Source: Bacteroidota bacterium
GTDB lineage: Bacteria; Bacteroidota; Bacteroidia; B-17B0; Aurantibacillaceae
Assembly: GCA_030684395.1 (NCBI GenBank)
Contig: JAUXTT010000004.1
Coordinates: 62,001 to 126,000 of the forward strand
DNA: 64,000 nucleotides
Direction of reading: 5' to 3'
The position numbers and the translations under genes were made by a program. This document shows positions 1-9,200 of the stretch, piece by piece (the stretch's first letter is position 1; each line of letters starts with the position of its first letter). A model generated the notes under the pieces. The model was given only the letters and a program-made list of their open reading frames with translations, was not told the origin of the DNA and did no database searches.

Positions 1-417
1 AACAATTGTGCCAAAACTGCTAATTTGATATACAGCGACTCCATTTTTCGTTTCGCCCCATTGCCCCGATTTTTCGGTTACTGTAGTATCAATTATCCAG
101 GGCTGCCCATATTCTTTGTCTAAATTCTTTTTCACTTCATCCCAGGCTTCCATTGGCAAAGTGATCTTAACTTCATATAAACGTTTATTCCAGAAAGCAA
201 GTTCAGCTTTATTTGCCTCAATCCCAAACAGCGTAACAGGTTTTCCATATTCAAAACGTGTTTCTTCCCAGCTTTGCGGATTGGAAATATCTTTAAGACC
301 ATCTGCCTCCCATTGTTTAGTTGGTTTTCCCATTTCAAAACCATGCGGAGGTGTGCCTGAAAACAAATCACCTACTGTAAGCGATAGAACCAAGACTAGA
401 AAAAACATTTTTTTCAT
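1..417 (-). CDS. Secreted hypothetical protein, 3' end outside window (partial)
   Basis: Open frame from ATG at 417 to the window edge: MKKMFFLVLVLSLTVGDLFSGTPPHGFEMGKPTKQWEADGLKDISNPQSWEETRFEYGKPVTLFG...; N-terminal signal-like hydrophobic stretch. Missing from the ORF track because there is no stop inside the window. Confidence 0.75.
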   Translation of the reverse strand, partial: MKKMFFLVLVLSLTVGDLFSGTPPHGFEMGKPTKQWEADGLKDISNPQSWEETRFEYGKPVTLFGIEANKAELAFWNKRLYEVKITLPMEAWDEVKKNLDKEYGQPWIIDTTVTEKSGQWGETKNGVAVYQISSFGTIV

Positions 418-529
418 ATGAATAATATTATTGAATAAATATATAGAATAAATAGATTCAAAATGTAGTGAATTGAAGCATTAAAATGTATTTATCTTTA
501 CGCAAAGCCATGTTATAGAAACTAATTGA

Positions 530-655
530 TTGAAAAAATTGAATGTAGCAATTATAATACCTTGTTATAATGAAGAAGATTCGATAGAAAGAGTTTTCTC
601 TGATTTAAGAACTTTCCCTTTAAATCCATTATTTAAAATAACACCAATCTATTAG
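530..655 (+). pseudogene. Truncated N-terminal fragment of a family 2 glycosyltransferase
   Basis: TTG-initiated reading frame LKKLNVAIIIPCYNEEDSIERVFSDLRTFPLNPLFKITPIY*; VAIIIPCYNEE is the typical GT2 N-terminal motif, and the frame stops after 41 codons. Confidence 0.7.
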
Positions 656-665
656 TGAGCCAATA

Positions 666-695
666 AAAAACGAGTGCCGATTGACACTCGTTTTT
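666..695 (-). terminator. Rho-independent terminator downstream of tonB-like gene
   Basis: AAAAACGAGTG-ccgattga-CACTCGTTTTT, 11-bp perfect stem; symmetric A/T tracts, so possibly bidirectional. Confidence 0.8.
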
Positions 696-716
696 GGTTT
701 TAGCAGCGAATTTATT

Positions 717-1520
717 TTATTGTAATCTGAACCGGATTGGTAAATTAAACATCACTTTTACTTCTTTTCCAGCATTCATTCCCGGTTTCCATTTCGGCAT
801 TTTTGCAACAACTCTCATGGCTTCTTCATTACAATCGCCGCCAATACCCTTTAGTATTTTAATATTGTCTACTTTTCCTTCTTTGTTAATCACAAAGTTC
901 ACATAAACGGTTCCTTCTACACCTAAAGCAACCGCTTTGTCAGGATAAACAATATTGTTTGATAAAAAGTGCATTAACGCTTCTGTTCCGCCCGGAAATT
1001 CAGGCATAACATCAGCAACAATTTCGATCTTATCCTCTACAATTGGTTTTACTTCAGGAAGTACACCACCTTTGGGGTCGCCAATTACAGTTATTAGGTC
1101 TGTTGTATCGCCTTTGACCTCAGGACTTGTTGAGGCACCTAATTTTGCATTGGGATCAGGTTGCCTTTCCGGATTATCCGTAAAGGTAGTTGCAATAGCC
1201 TGCGTTGCCGGTTTGTAATGGGTTTTAGGCGGCTCAACCTTTTTTTGTTGGGTATGATCTGTAAGATCTACTTCTGTAACAACATCCGGGAAATAAATCT
1301 CTTTTTCCAAGGCTAAAGGTTTTTCTGCAAAAAAATTATTGTACGCAAGAGTTGATCCTACAATAAGGAGTAAAATTGCTCCAAGAATTAATAAGGATTT
1401 TATTAGCGAATCATTGTAAGTAGTTCTGATTGCATAAGCCCCATATTCCTTGTTGCGTTTTTCAAACAACATCTCTGTCATGTTGTTTGTGCTTTTGATG
1501 GTGGTATTCATGATTGACAT
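717..1520 (-). CDS. Energy transducer TonB family protein
   Basis: N-terminal TM helix, proline-containing linker, C-terminal TonB-like domain (FPGGTEALMHFLSNNIVYPDKAVALGVEGTVYVNFVINKEGKV). Confidence 0.85.
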   Translation of the reverse strand: MSIMNTTIKSTNNMTEMLFEKRNKEYGAYAIRTTYNDSLIKSLLILGAILLLIVGSTLAYNNFFAEKPLALEKEIYFPDVVTEVDLTDHTQQKKVEPPKTHYKPATQAIATTFTDNPERQPDPNAKLGASTSPEVKGDTTDLITVIGDPKGGVLPEVKPIVEDKIEIVADVMPEFPGGTEALMHFLSNNIVYPDKAVALGVEGTVYVNFVINKEGKVDNIKILKGIGGDCNEEAMRVVAKMPKWKPGMNAGKEVKVMFNLPIRFRLQ

Positions 1521-1703
1521 TTTTAAGGGTTAATAATAAAGTAAAGCGCTCTACTATCAACTGACCTTTAGCATTGCGCAATACTTCGAACCAATTGACA
1601 ATTCAAAAGTATACACACAGAAGCATTACATCAACATGAAACCAAGATGTGGCAGTAAGATTTTTTTAAGTGGCGGGAAATAACGATTATGTGGTAAAAG
1701 ATA

Positions 1704-1809
1704 TTTGCGAATTTGTACGGATATACTAATTGATAATACCAATCTGCACGAATATACAAATCGTTACTTTGCATAATTACTGATTAGTATATTCCTATAG
1801 AATTCTTAA
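1704..1809. repeat. Diverged relative of the GAATTTGTACGAATATACCAAT palindromic repeat
   Basis: GCGAATTTGTACGGATATACTAATTGAT ... CCAATCTGCACGAATATACAAATCG ... TGATTAGTATATTCCTATAGAATTC; resembles the perfect copy at 42988-43061. Confidence 0.5.
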
Positions 1810-2793
1810 TTAGTAGGACCATTTAATATAAATAGCACCCCATGTGAAACCTGCACCAAATGTAGTTAGTATAAGGTTGTCACCCTTTTTTAACTGACTT
1901 TCCCATTCATATAAACATAAAGGGAGAGTTGCAGACGTTGTATTTCCATAACGCTGAATGTTTAGCATTACTTTATCCGTGCTGATTCCCATACGATGCG
2001 CGGTGGCATCAATAATACGTTTGTTGGCCTGATGTGGAACTAACCAGGCAACATCTTCAGAAGATAGTTTATTTCTTTGCATCATTTCCTCGGCAACATC
2101 AGCCATTTTAATAACTGCAATTTTAAATACCGATTGCCCATCCATAGTAACAAAATGCTCTCTGTTTGCAACAGTTTCTGCAGTAGAAGGGTGTAAACTT
2201 CCACCTGCTTTTTGGAATAAACTTTTTCTTCCCGAACCATCACTATACATTTTGCAATCTATAATTCCAGTTTCATCCGTACTTGGTTCAAGTAATACAG
2301 CACCCGCGCCATCTCCAAATAATACACAAGTGTTTCTATCGGTATAATCTATAATGCTGCTCATTTTATCGGCACCTATTACCATTACTTTTTTATACCG
2401 ACCAGATTCTATATAACGGGCACCGGTTTCTAATGCATAAATAAAACTGGAACATGCTGCCTGCACATCAAATCCCCAAACATCCCCTGCTCCTATAGCG
2501 TCCCCAACAATATTGGCAGTGGCCGGATATTGATAATCCGGAGTAACAGTTGCTACTATAATAAGATCTAATTCGGTTGCGGCTATATTTCTTTTCTTAA
2601 GCAAAGATTTAGCAGCTTCAGTTGCCATAAATGCTGTCGCTTTATCCTTGTCTCTTAAAATCCTGCGTTCTTTAATGCCACTTCTACTGGTGATCCACTC
2701 ATCAGTTGTATCAACCATTGTTTCCAATTCCTTATTGGTTAAAACATATTCCGGTAAATAGGCAGACACGGCAGTAATAGCAGCTTTGATCAT
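1810..2793 (-). CDS. fabH: 3-oxoacyl-ACP synthase III (FabH), copy 1
   Basis: 327 aa; Cys in QAACSSF, His in VPHQANKRIIDA, Asn in RYGNTTS; collinear paralogue of 20811-21794. Confidence 0.92.
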   Translation of the reverse strand: MIKAAITAVSAYLPEYVLTNKELETMVDTTDEWITSRSGIKERRILRDKDKATAFMATEAAKSLLKKRNIAATELDLIIVATVTPDYQYPATANIVGDAIGAGDVWGFDVQAACSSFIYALETGARYIESGRYKKVMVIGADKMSSIIDYTDRNTCVLFGDGAGAVLLEPSTDETGIIDCKMYSDGSGRKSLFQKAGGSLHPSTAETVANREHFVTMDGQSVFKIAVIKMADVAEEMMQRNKLSSEDVAWLVPHQANKRIIDATAHRMGISTDKVMLNIQRYGNTTSATLPLCLYEWESQLKKGDNLILTTFGAGFTWGAIYIKWSY

Positions 2794-2950
2794 GTTAAAA
2801 ATTTTAGGTAAAGTTAGGGTATTAGTGCTTATAAGTGAGTTTTTATTAAATTTACAATACTATATTCTTTTTGTATATTTGGAGTACATTATTTTTGTTA
2901 TCTATTGATTTTATTGAATTATGTGGTTGTTTTATAAATAATCAAATACA

Positions 2951-4507
2951 ATGTCCAAAGTAAAAAATGACAGTATTTTTAGCCTGATCAACTCACTCAG
3001 TAAGAGTGAAAAATGGCAATTTAAGGTATATGCAAATCGGTTGAATAAAACAGGGAATAAGATCTTTGTTGAAGCATTCGATATCATATCCGGACAAAAG
3101 GAATATAATGAGCAGGAATTACTTTCAATAGAAAAATTGAAGCCAAGTCAGGTTCCCAACATCAAACAAAATCTCTATAAACAAATTCTGGCCAGCTTGA
3201 GTAATAGTTCAGTGATGTCGCAGGAGAATCAGGTTACCCGATATGTGGAACATGCCAAATTTTTGTACAACAAATGTTTGTATAATGATTGTTTGATTAT
3301 TATTGAAAAGGCTAAAAGAGCGGCAAGAGAAAATTATCAGTTAATCATGATGCTTGAGTTGCTCGAGTTGGAAAAGGCAGCTATTATTCAAACCGCAAAC
3401 GATAATATAAGTGAGCGAATTGATAAATCTGTGCAGGAAATAACAGAGGTATCGAGGCAATTGCAAAATATTAACAGGTTTTCCAACTTATCGGTTCGTT
3501 TAACTGCCTTTTACCAGCATGTTGGATTTATTCGTGACAACAAGGATTTGAAAAGCGTTAGGGATTATTATAATAAAAACTTTCCGGAATTCAATATACG
3601 TGATTTGTCGGAGTTGGAACAATTGTATCTGTATTCAACTATTACTTCATTTTATTTTTTTGTTCAGGATTTTAATAAAGGATACAAATATGCTAAAAAG
3701 TGGTTGCAGGTTTTTGAGCACAACCCTAAATTGATCAAAGCGAAAACAGAGCTGTACATCAAAGCACTGAATAATGTACTGGTTGCACAAAACAAGCTAT
3801 TTCTATATGCCGAATTTAAAGAAATTCATCAGCGACTTGTTTCTTTAAAAAGACAGAAGCAGATCATACTTACCGAAAACCTACAATTAAATCTCTTCAA
3901 AGCAATTTATATACATGAAATAAACCGACATTTTATGTTGGGTGAATTTAAGTCCGGAACACGAATAGTAAATGCTTTGGAAAAGGATCTGATGAATTTT
4001 ATCCCTAAACTAAACAGAAACACGGTGATGATCTTTGATTATAAAATTGCCTGCTTATATTTTGGAAACTATCAATTTAAAGTATCAATTAAGTGGTTGA
4101 ATAAGATCATTAATGAAAAAACATCCGATCTTCGTGAGGACTTACAGTCGTTTGCCCGGATTCTTCGCCTTATCTGTTATTTCGAGCTGGAAGATGCTGA
4201 AATGATTAACTATAACGTAAAGGCTACTTATCGCTTTTTACAGAAGAAGCATAGTTTTGTAAAGTATCAGCAGTTGATTATGGACTTTTTGCGGAACAGT
4301 AAAAAAACAGATACACGCTCCAATACCATTGCCCGATTTGGTCAACTGAAAAAAAACATGCAAAAATTGGAGAATAACCGCTTTGAAAAAAGAGCTTTCA
4401 TTTATTTTGATATTGTATCCTGGCTTGAAAGTAAAATTGAGAATAAATCTATGCAGGAAATCGTTCAGCAAAAAGCATCCCGTTACATTTCAAAGACTTC
4501 TGTTTAA
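2951..4507 (+). CDS. Hypothetical protein, probably all-alpha/TPR-like
   Basis: 518-aa ORF MSKVKNDSIFSLINSLSKSEKWQFKVYANRLN...; helix-rich composition, no recognised catalytic motif. Confidence 0.75.
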   Translation: MSKVKNDSIFSLINSLSKSEKWQFKVYANRLNKTGNKIFVEAFDIISGQKEYNEQELLSIEKLKPSQVPNIKQNLYKQILASLSNSSVMSQENQVTRYVEHAKFLYNKCLYNDCLIIIEKAKRAARENYQLIMMLELLELEKAAIIQTANDNISERIDKSVQEITEVSRQLQNINRFSNLSVRLTAFYQHVGFIRDNKDLKSVRDYYNKNFPEFNIRDLSELEQLYLYSTITSFYFFVQDFNKGYKYAKKWLQVFEHNPKLIKAKTELYIKALNNVLVAQNKLFLYAEFKEIHQRLVSLKRQKQIILTENLQLNLFKAIYIHEINRHFMLGEFKSGTRIVNALEKDLMNFIPKLNRNTVMIFDYKIACLYFGNYQFKVSIKWLNKIINEKTSDLREDLQSFARILRLICYFELEDAEMINYNVKATYRFLQKKHSFVKYQQLIMDFLRNSKKTDTRSNTIARFGQLKKNMQKLENNRFEKRAFIYFDIVSWLESKIENKSMQEIVQQKASRYISKTSV

Positions 4508-4557
4508 ATCAATTTTGGCAGGTTCTTACACCATAAAATTTCTTATATTCGCACTGT

Positions 4558-6060
4558 ATGGCAATGAAACAATCCCAACAAATGCGACTTCAGCAAAAGT
4601 TGTCGCCGCAGCAAATTCAGCTTATGAAATTGTTGCAGTTGCCTGCTATGGCTTTGGAACAACGAATTAAAGAGGAGTTGGAGGCTAATCCTGCATTGGA
4701 AGAAGGCGAAGAGGAAATGGAAGAGGAGATGCAGGAAGAAGAATTTGATGATGATGATTTGGATAATGATGTTGAAGAGTCGGATAATAGTATAGATGAT
4801 GACAGACCCGTTGAACTGGAGCGTGTAGATGATGAAGTTACGTTTGAAGATTACATGGATGAAGTTGAAGTTGCGGAATATAAATATGAGATCAATAACA
4901 ACGGTAAGGACGATGATCGGAAAGAAAGCCCCATCTCTGTTGGACCCGGATTTCATGATGTTTTAGAAGAACAATTGGGATTACGTGACCTCAGTGACCA
5001 CGAATACAGAATAGGTTTATATCTCATTGGCTGTATTGATGAAGATGGGTACTTAAGAAGAGACCTTAGTTCAGTAGTTGATGATATTGCCTTTTCGCAA
5101 AACATTACAACCGATACAAGCGAGTTGGAAAAAGTGTTGAAGGTTATTCAAACATTTGACCCGGCCGGTGTAGGAGCACGTAACTTGCAGGAGTGTTTGT
5201 TATTGCAATTAGACAGAAAAAACCCACGTACACGTGAAATACATTTTGCCATTGATGTTGTAAAACATTATATGGATGAATTCTCCAAAAAGCATTATGA
5301 GAAGATCGCAAAGAATATTGAGATCAACGATGAAGAAGAGTTTAAAGATATTATTAATGAAATAACACACCTAAATCCAAAGCCGGGTGGAGCTTCTGCT
5401 AATACAAGTGTTGCGGGTGATATTGTCCCCGATTTTGTAATAAATAATTCGGAAGGAAAATTGGAGCTTTCTTTAAATCAGCGTAATATGCCTGAGCTAA
5501 AGTTAAGTAAGGATTATTTGGAAATGCTTACTGAGTATTCCAAAAATAAAGACCGCTCCAGTAAAGAAGCAACTACTTTTGTTAAAAGCAAGATCGAATC
5601 AGCTCAATGGTTTATTGATGCATTGTTTCAGCGCCAACAAACTCTGCTGGTTACTATGAATTCGATAATGAAATATCAAGCAGAATATTTCTTAACAGGT
5701 GATGAAACCAAACTCAGACCAATGATCCTGAAAGACATCGCAGAATCAATAGGCTTGGATATTTCTACTGTTTCCCGCGTGGCAAATAGTAAATATGTTA
5801 CAACACCATTCGGAAATTTTCTTCTCAAATCATTTTTCTCCGAATCACTAAGCACCGATAGTGGAGAAGAAGTTTCTACTCGTGAAGTGAAAAAAATCCT
5901 TAGAGATTGTATCGATGCTGAAAATAAGAAGAAACCGCTTACAGATGATGCGTTAATGGTGATCCTAAAAGAAAAAGGATACAATATTGCTCGAAGAACC
6001 ATTGCGAAATACCGCGAACAACTTGATATTCCGGTTGCACGGATGAGAAAAGAGATATAG
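4558..6060 (+). CDS. rpoN: RNA polymerase sigma-54 factor
   Basis: Gln-rich region I (QQMRLQQKLSPQQIQLMKLLQLP), acidic region II, C-terminal RpoN box ARRTIAKYREQLDIP. Confidence 0.97.
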   Translation: MAMKQSQQMRLQQKLSPQQIQLMKLLQLPAMALEQRIKEELEANPALEEGEEEMEEEMQEEEFDDDDLDNDVEESDNSIDDDRPVELERVDDEVTFEDYMDEVEVAEYKYEINNNGKDDDRKESPISVGPGFHDVLEEQLGLRDLSDHEYRIGLYLIGCIDEDGYLRRDLSSVVDDIAFSQNITTDTSELEKVLKVIQTFDPAGVGARNLQECLLLQLDRKNPRTREIHFAIDVVKHYMDEFSKKHYEKIAKNIEINDEEEFKDIINEITHLNPKPGGASANTSVAGDIVPDFVINNSEGKLELSLNQRNMPELKLSKDYLEMLTEYSKNKDRSSKEATTFVKSKIESAQWFIDALFQRQQTLLVTMNSIMKYQAEYFLTGDETKLRPMILKDIAESIGLDISTVSRVANSKYVTTPFGNFLLKSFFSESLSTDSGEEVSTREVKKILRDCIDAENKKKPLTDDALMVILKEKGYNIARRTIAKYREQLDIPVARMRKEI

Positions 6061-6176
6061 AATACAGTTTATCTTACTGAAAATCAGCTAATTAATGCAT
6101 TTAATTTTACTTATTTTTGAGTGATTTCACTTTTTTTGTGGAATTCAGAAGACCTGCACATCTCAATACCAAAAGC

Positions 6177-6194
6177 TCCCGATAGCTATCGGGA
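6177..6194. repeat. TCCCGATAGCTATCGGGA palindrome, copy 1
   Basis: Perfect 18-bp palindrome; recurs across the window. Confidence 0.9.
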
Positions 6195-6212
6195 TAATCA
6201 ACACATCATATT

Positions 6213-9200
6213 ATGGAAACAAGTACAATTAAAAAGGGGTTAAAAGTAGGTGCCACAGCAATTTTGGCGTTTTCTTTATTGGCTTGGGTTACACCTTCGC
6301 GTTATTACCAACAAGCTTTAGAAAATGAATTTATAAAAGATCTAAAGAAAAAACTGACTTCTTATAACGAAGAATTTCCGGAAGACAGAGTATATATTCA
6401 GTTTGATAAACCAATGTATGAACCGGGAGAAACGATTTGGTTTTCTGCAAATTTGTTGAACGCAAAAAACATGCAGGCTTCGGATAAGAGTGATATTTTG
6501 CATGTTGATTTTGTCAACCCAAAAGGAAGTGTAGAGAGAAGCATAAAACTTATTGCAAAGAATGGTAGAGTTGCCGGAGATTTTGATCTGGATAAAGAAG
6601 CATTAGGTGGTATGTATAAAATCCGTGCATACACCAATTGGATGAAGAATAGTGGTGAAGATAATGTATTCGAAAAAGAAATTCAGGTTCAGGATGTGGT
6701 TCTTCCAAACCTGAAAATGAAACTGGACTTTGAAAAGAAAGCTTTTGGTGCAGGTGATGAAGTGATCGCGAAATTGGTTTTGAATACAAACGAAAACAAG
6801 CCACTTGCTGATTATAAAATAAAACTTGTTGCTAATTTAAACGGACAAAAATTTATTGAGAAAGCAGAAGTGACCGATGAAGAAGGAATTAAATTTATCA
6901 AATTCACTTTACCAAAAGATTTGAAAACCAATGATGGTTTATTAAATGTAATGATCGATTACAATGGAAGCACAGAAAGTGTTTCACGTTCTATCCCTAT
7001 AGTTCTTAATAAAATTGACCTTGCTTTGTTACCTGAAGGTGGAGATTTAGTAGAAGGCTTACAAAGTAACGTTGCGATCAAAGCTTTAAACGAATTTGGG
7101 AAACCTGCTGATATTGAAGGTGTGGTTTTAAATTCAAAAGGAACAAAGGTGAGTACGTTCAGCAGTTTTTATAACGGTATGGGTGCGTTTAATTTTACTC
7201 CTGCTGCTAACGAAACATATACAGTAAAGATAACAAAGCCGGAAGGAATTACTGAAGTATATAAAATGCCGGAAGTTTTAAAAAGAGGTTATGTATTAAA
7301 TGTGAATAATACAAAAGACGGCGAACTTACTGCAACTATTCGTACTACTGAAACAGAGCAATTATCATTGGTTGCTCAGGTGAGAGGAACAATCTATTAT
7401 TCTACTGCTATAGACGCAAAAAAGGGCGACAACGCTATTATTATTCCAACTGAAAAATTTCCTGTAGGTGTTGCTCAGGTAACATTGTTTGATGCTAAAG
7501 GGATTGAACGCGCAGAACGTTTAAGTTTTGTAAACAGTAACAATCAACTTCAAATTTCTATTGAAACAGATAAAGAAAAATACTTGCCACGTGAAAAGGT
7601 AAAATTAACTGTACGTGTAAAAGATGAAAAAGGGATGCCTGCACCGGCTAATGTGGCACTGAGTGTTGTGAACGATCAGTTTCTTTCTTTTGCAGATGAT
7701 AAAACGGGAAATATTTTATCGGAATTATTATTACAACAAGATCTTAAAGGGAAAGTAGAAGAGCCTGCATTTTATTTCGATAAAAAAGAAGAGAAAGCGG
7801 AAAAAGCACTGGATTATTTATTGATGACCTCAGGCTGGAGAAGATTTACCTGGGAGCAAATCATGAAACAGGAAAAGCCTTTGATCACTTATGCAAATGA
7901 AAAAGCAATTGTAACAGGTACTGTTGTGGATGCAAATACATCAAAACCTCTCTCAAAAGTAAAAGTTAAGGTAGGTTCAATAGGAGAAGTTGTGGAAACG
8001 GATGAAAATGGGAAATTCACTTTCAAAAAAATGGACCTTACTTCTTATGTAACTCTTAATTTTACTTCTACCGGATATTCATATCAGTCTCTCCCAGTTT
8101 ACGAATACAATCAAAATTTAATGGTGTATTTGTATAAGCCAGTTTCTTATCCTTCATACACATATGCTACAGGAACTGGTAATGCTGCTGGTGTACCAAA
8201 ACAACCTTCAGGAAAAGGTGGGGTTAGGAATAAAAATAATGTCCCAAAAAAGGCGGAAAGAAATGATGTACCCGCTAATAATGTGATGGTTGATAACGTT
8301 CAAATGGTTCCTCAGGAAAATGTTGCAAATAATGTTGCTATTGCGGAACCGGGAGTTGTTGTAAAAGAAGACGAAGGAAAAGTGAAGGATGTAAAAAAAG
8401 GAAAGGATAAAGAAAAGAAAAATGTGTTGAGCGCAAAAGCGGATTTGAATGAGATCGCACTTGGAGACTTGGATGATGATGGCGTTTTTGTAAATGATAA
8501 CAGAAACAATTTTTTCAAAAATGGCGAAATGGCAAAGGTTGTTGCCGGAAAACCAATGCAGGCTATTACATATTATCGTGCGAAACAATTTTACGCACCA
8601 CAGTATGAAGCACAAGAGAATGTTGAAACCCGTACCGATTTTAGGAATACTGTTTACTGGAACCCGAATATTGAAGTAGATCATACCGGAAAAAAAACAG
8701 TGGAGTTTTATATGTCAGATGATGTTTCTTCTTTCCGCACAACTGTTGAAGGAATTAGTAATGAAGGAACAATTGGCAGAGGTGAGAAAACATTCTTTAC
8801 TCAATTACCTTTCGGAATGAGTACAAAAATTCCGGTAGAGGTTGCAACAGAAGATGTTGTTTCCATTCCTTTAACTTTAACCAATAACACTGATAAGCCG
8901 TTAGGTGGAAAATTAAGTGTATTGGCACCTGAAGCTTTGCTGGCTGTTCAAGCAACTCCTGAAATTCAAACCATTATGCCAGGCAAAGCAAAAACAATTT
9001 ATTTAGATTATAAAGTGTCTGATAAAATTGGAGTAGGAGATTTTACAGTAACGTTTAAAGCTTGTGGTTTAGGCGATGCTTTCACACAAAAGATCCGTAT
9101 CGCTCCAAAAGGATTTCCTGCTGGCGTTTCTTTCTCAGGGCAAGAGGTAGAAAAGGAATATACTTTCTCAAACAGAAATGTGGTTCGTGGTTCTTTAAAA

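Noticed and set aside
4543-4956. 137-aa minus-strand ORF over rpoN
   Set aside because: Antisense to the Gln-rich/acidic N-terminus of sigma-54; composition (poly I/F/L) is an artefact of the coding strand.
8208-8684. 158-aa antisense ORF (and overlapping 8312-8518) inside the A2M-like gene
   Set aside because: Shadow of a low-complexity coding stretch on the plus strand; no recognisable domain.
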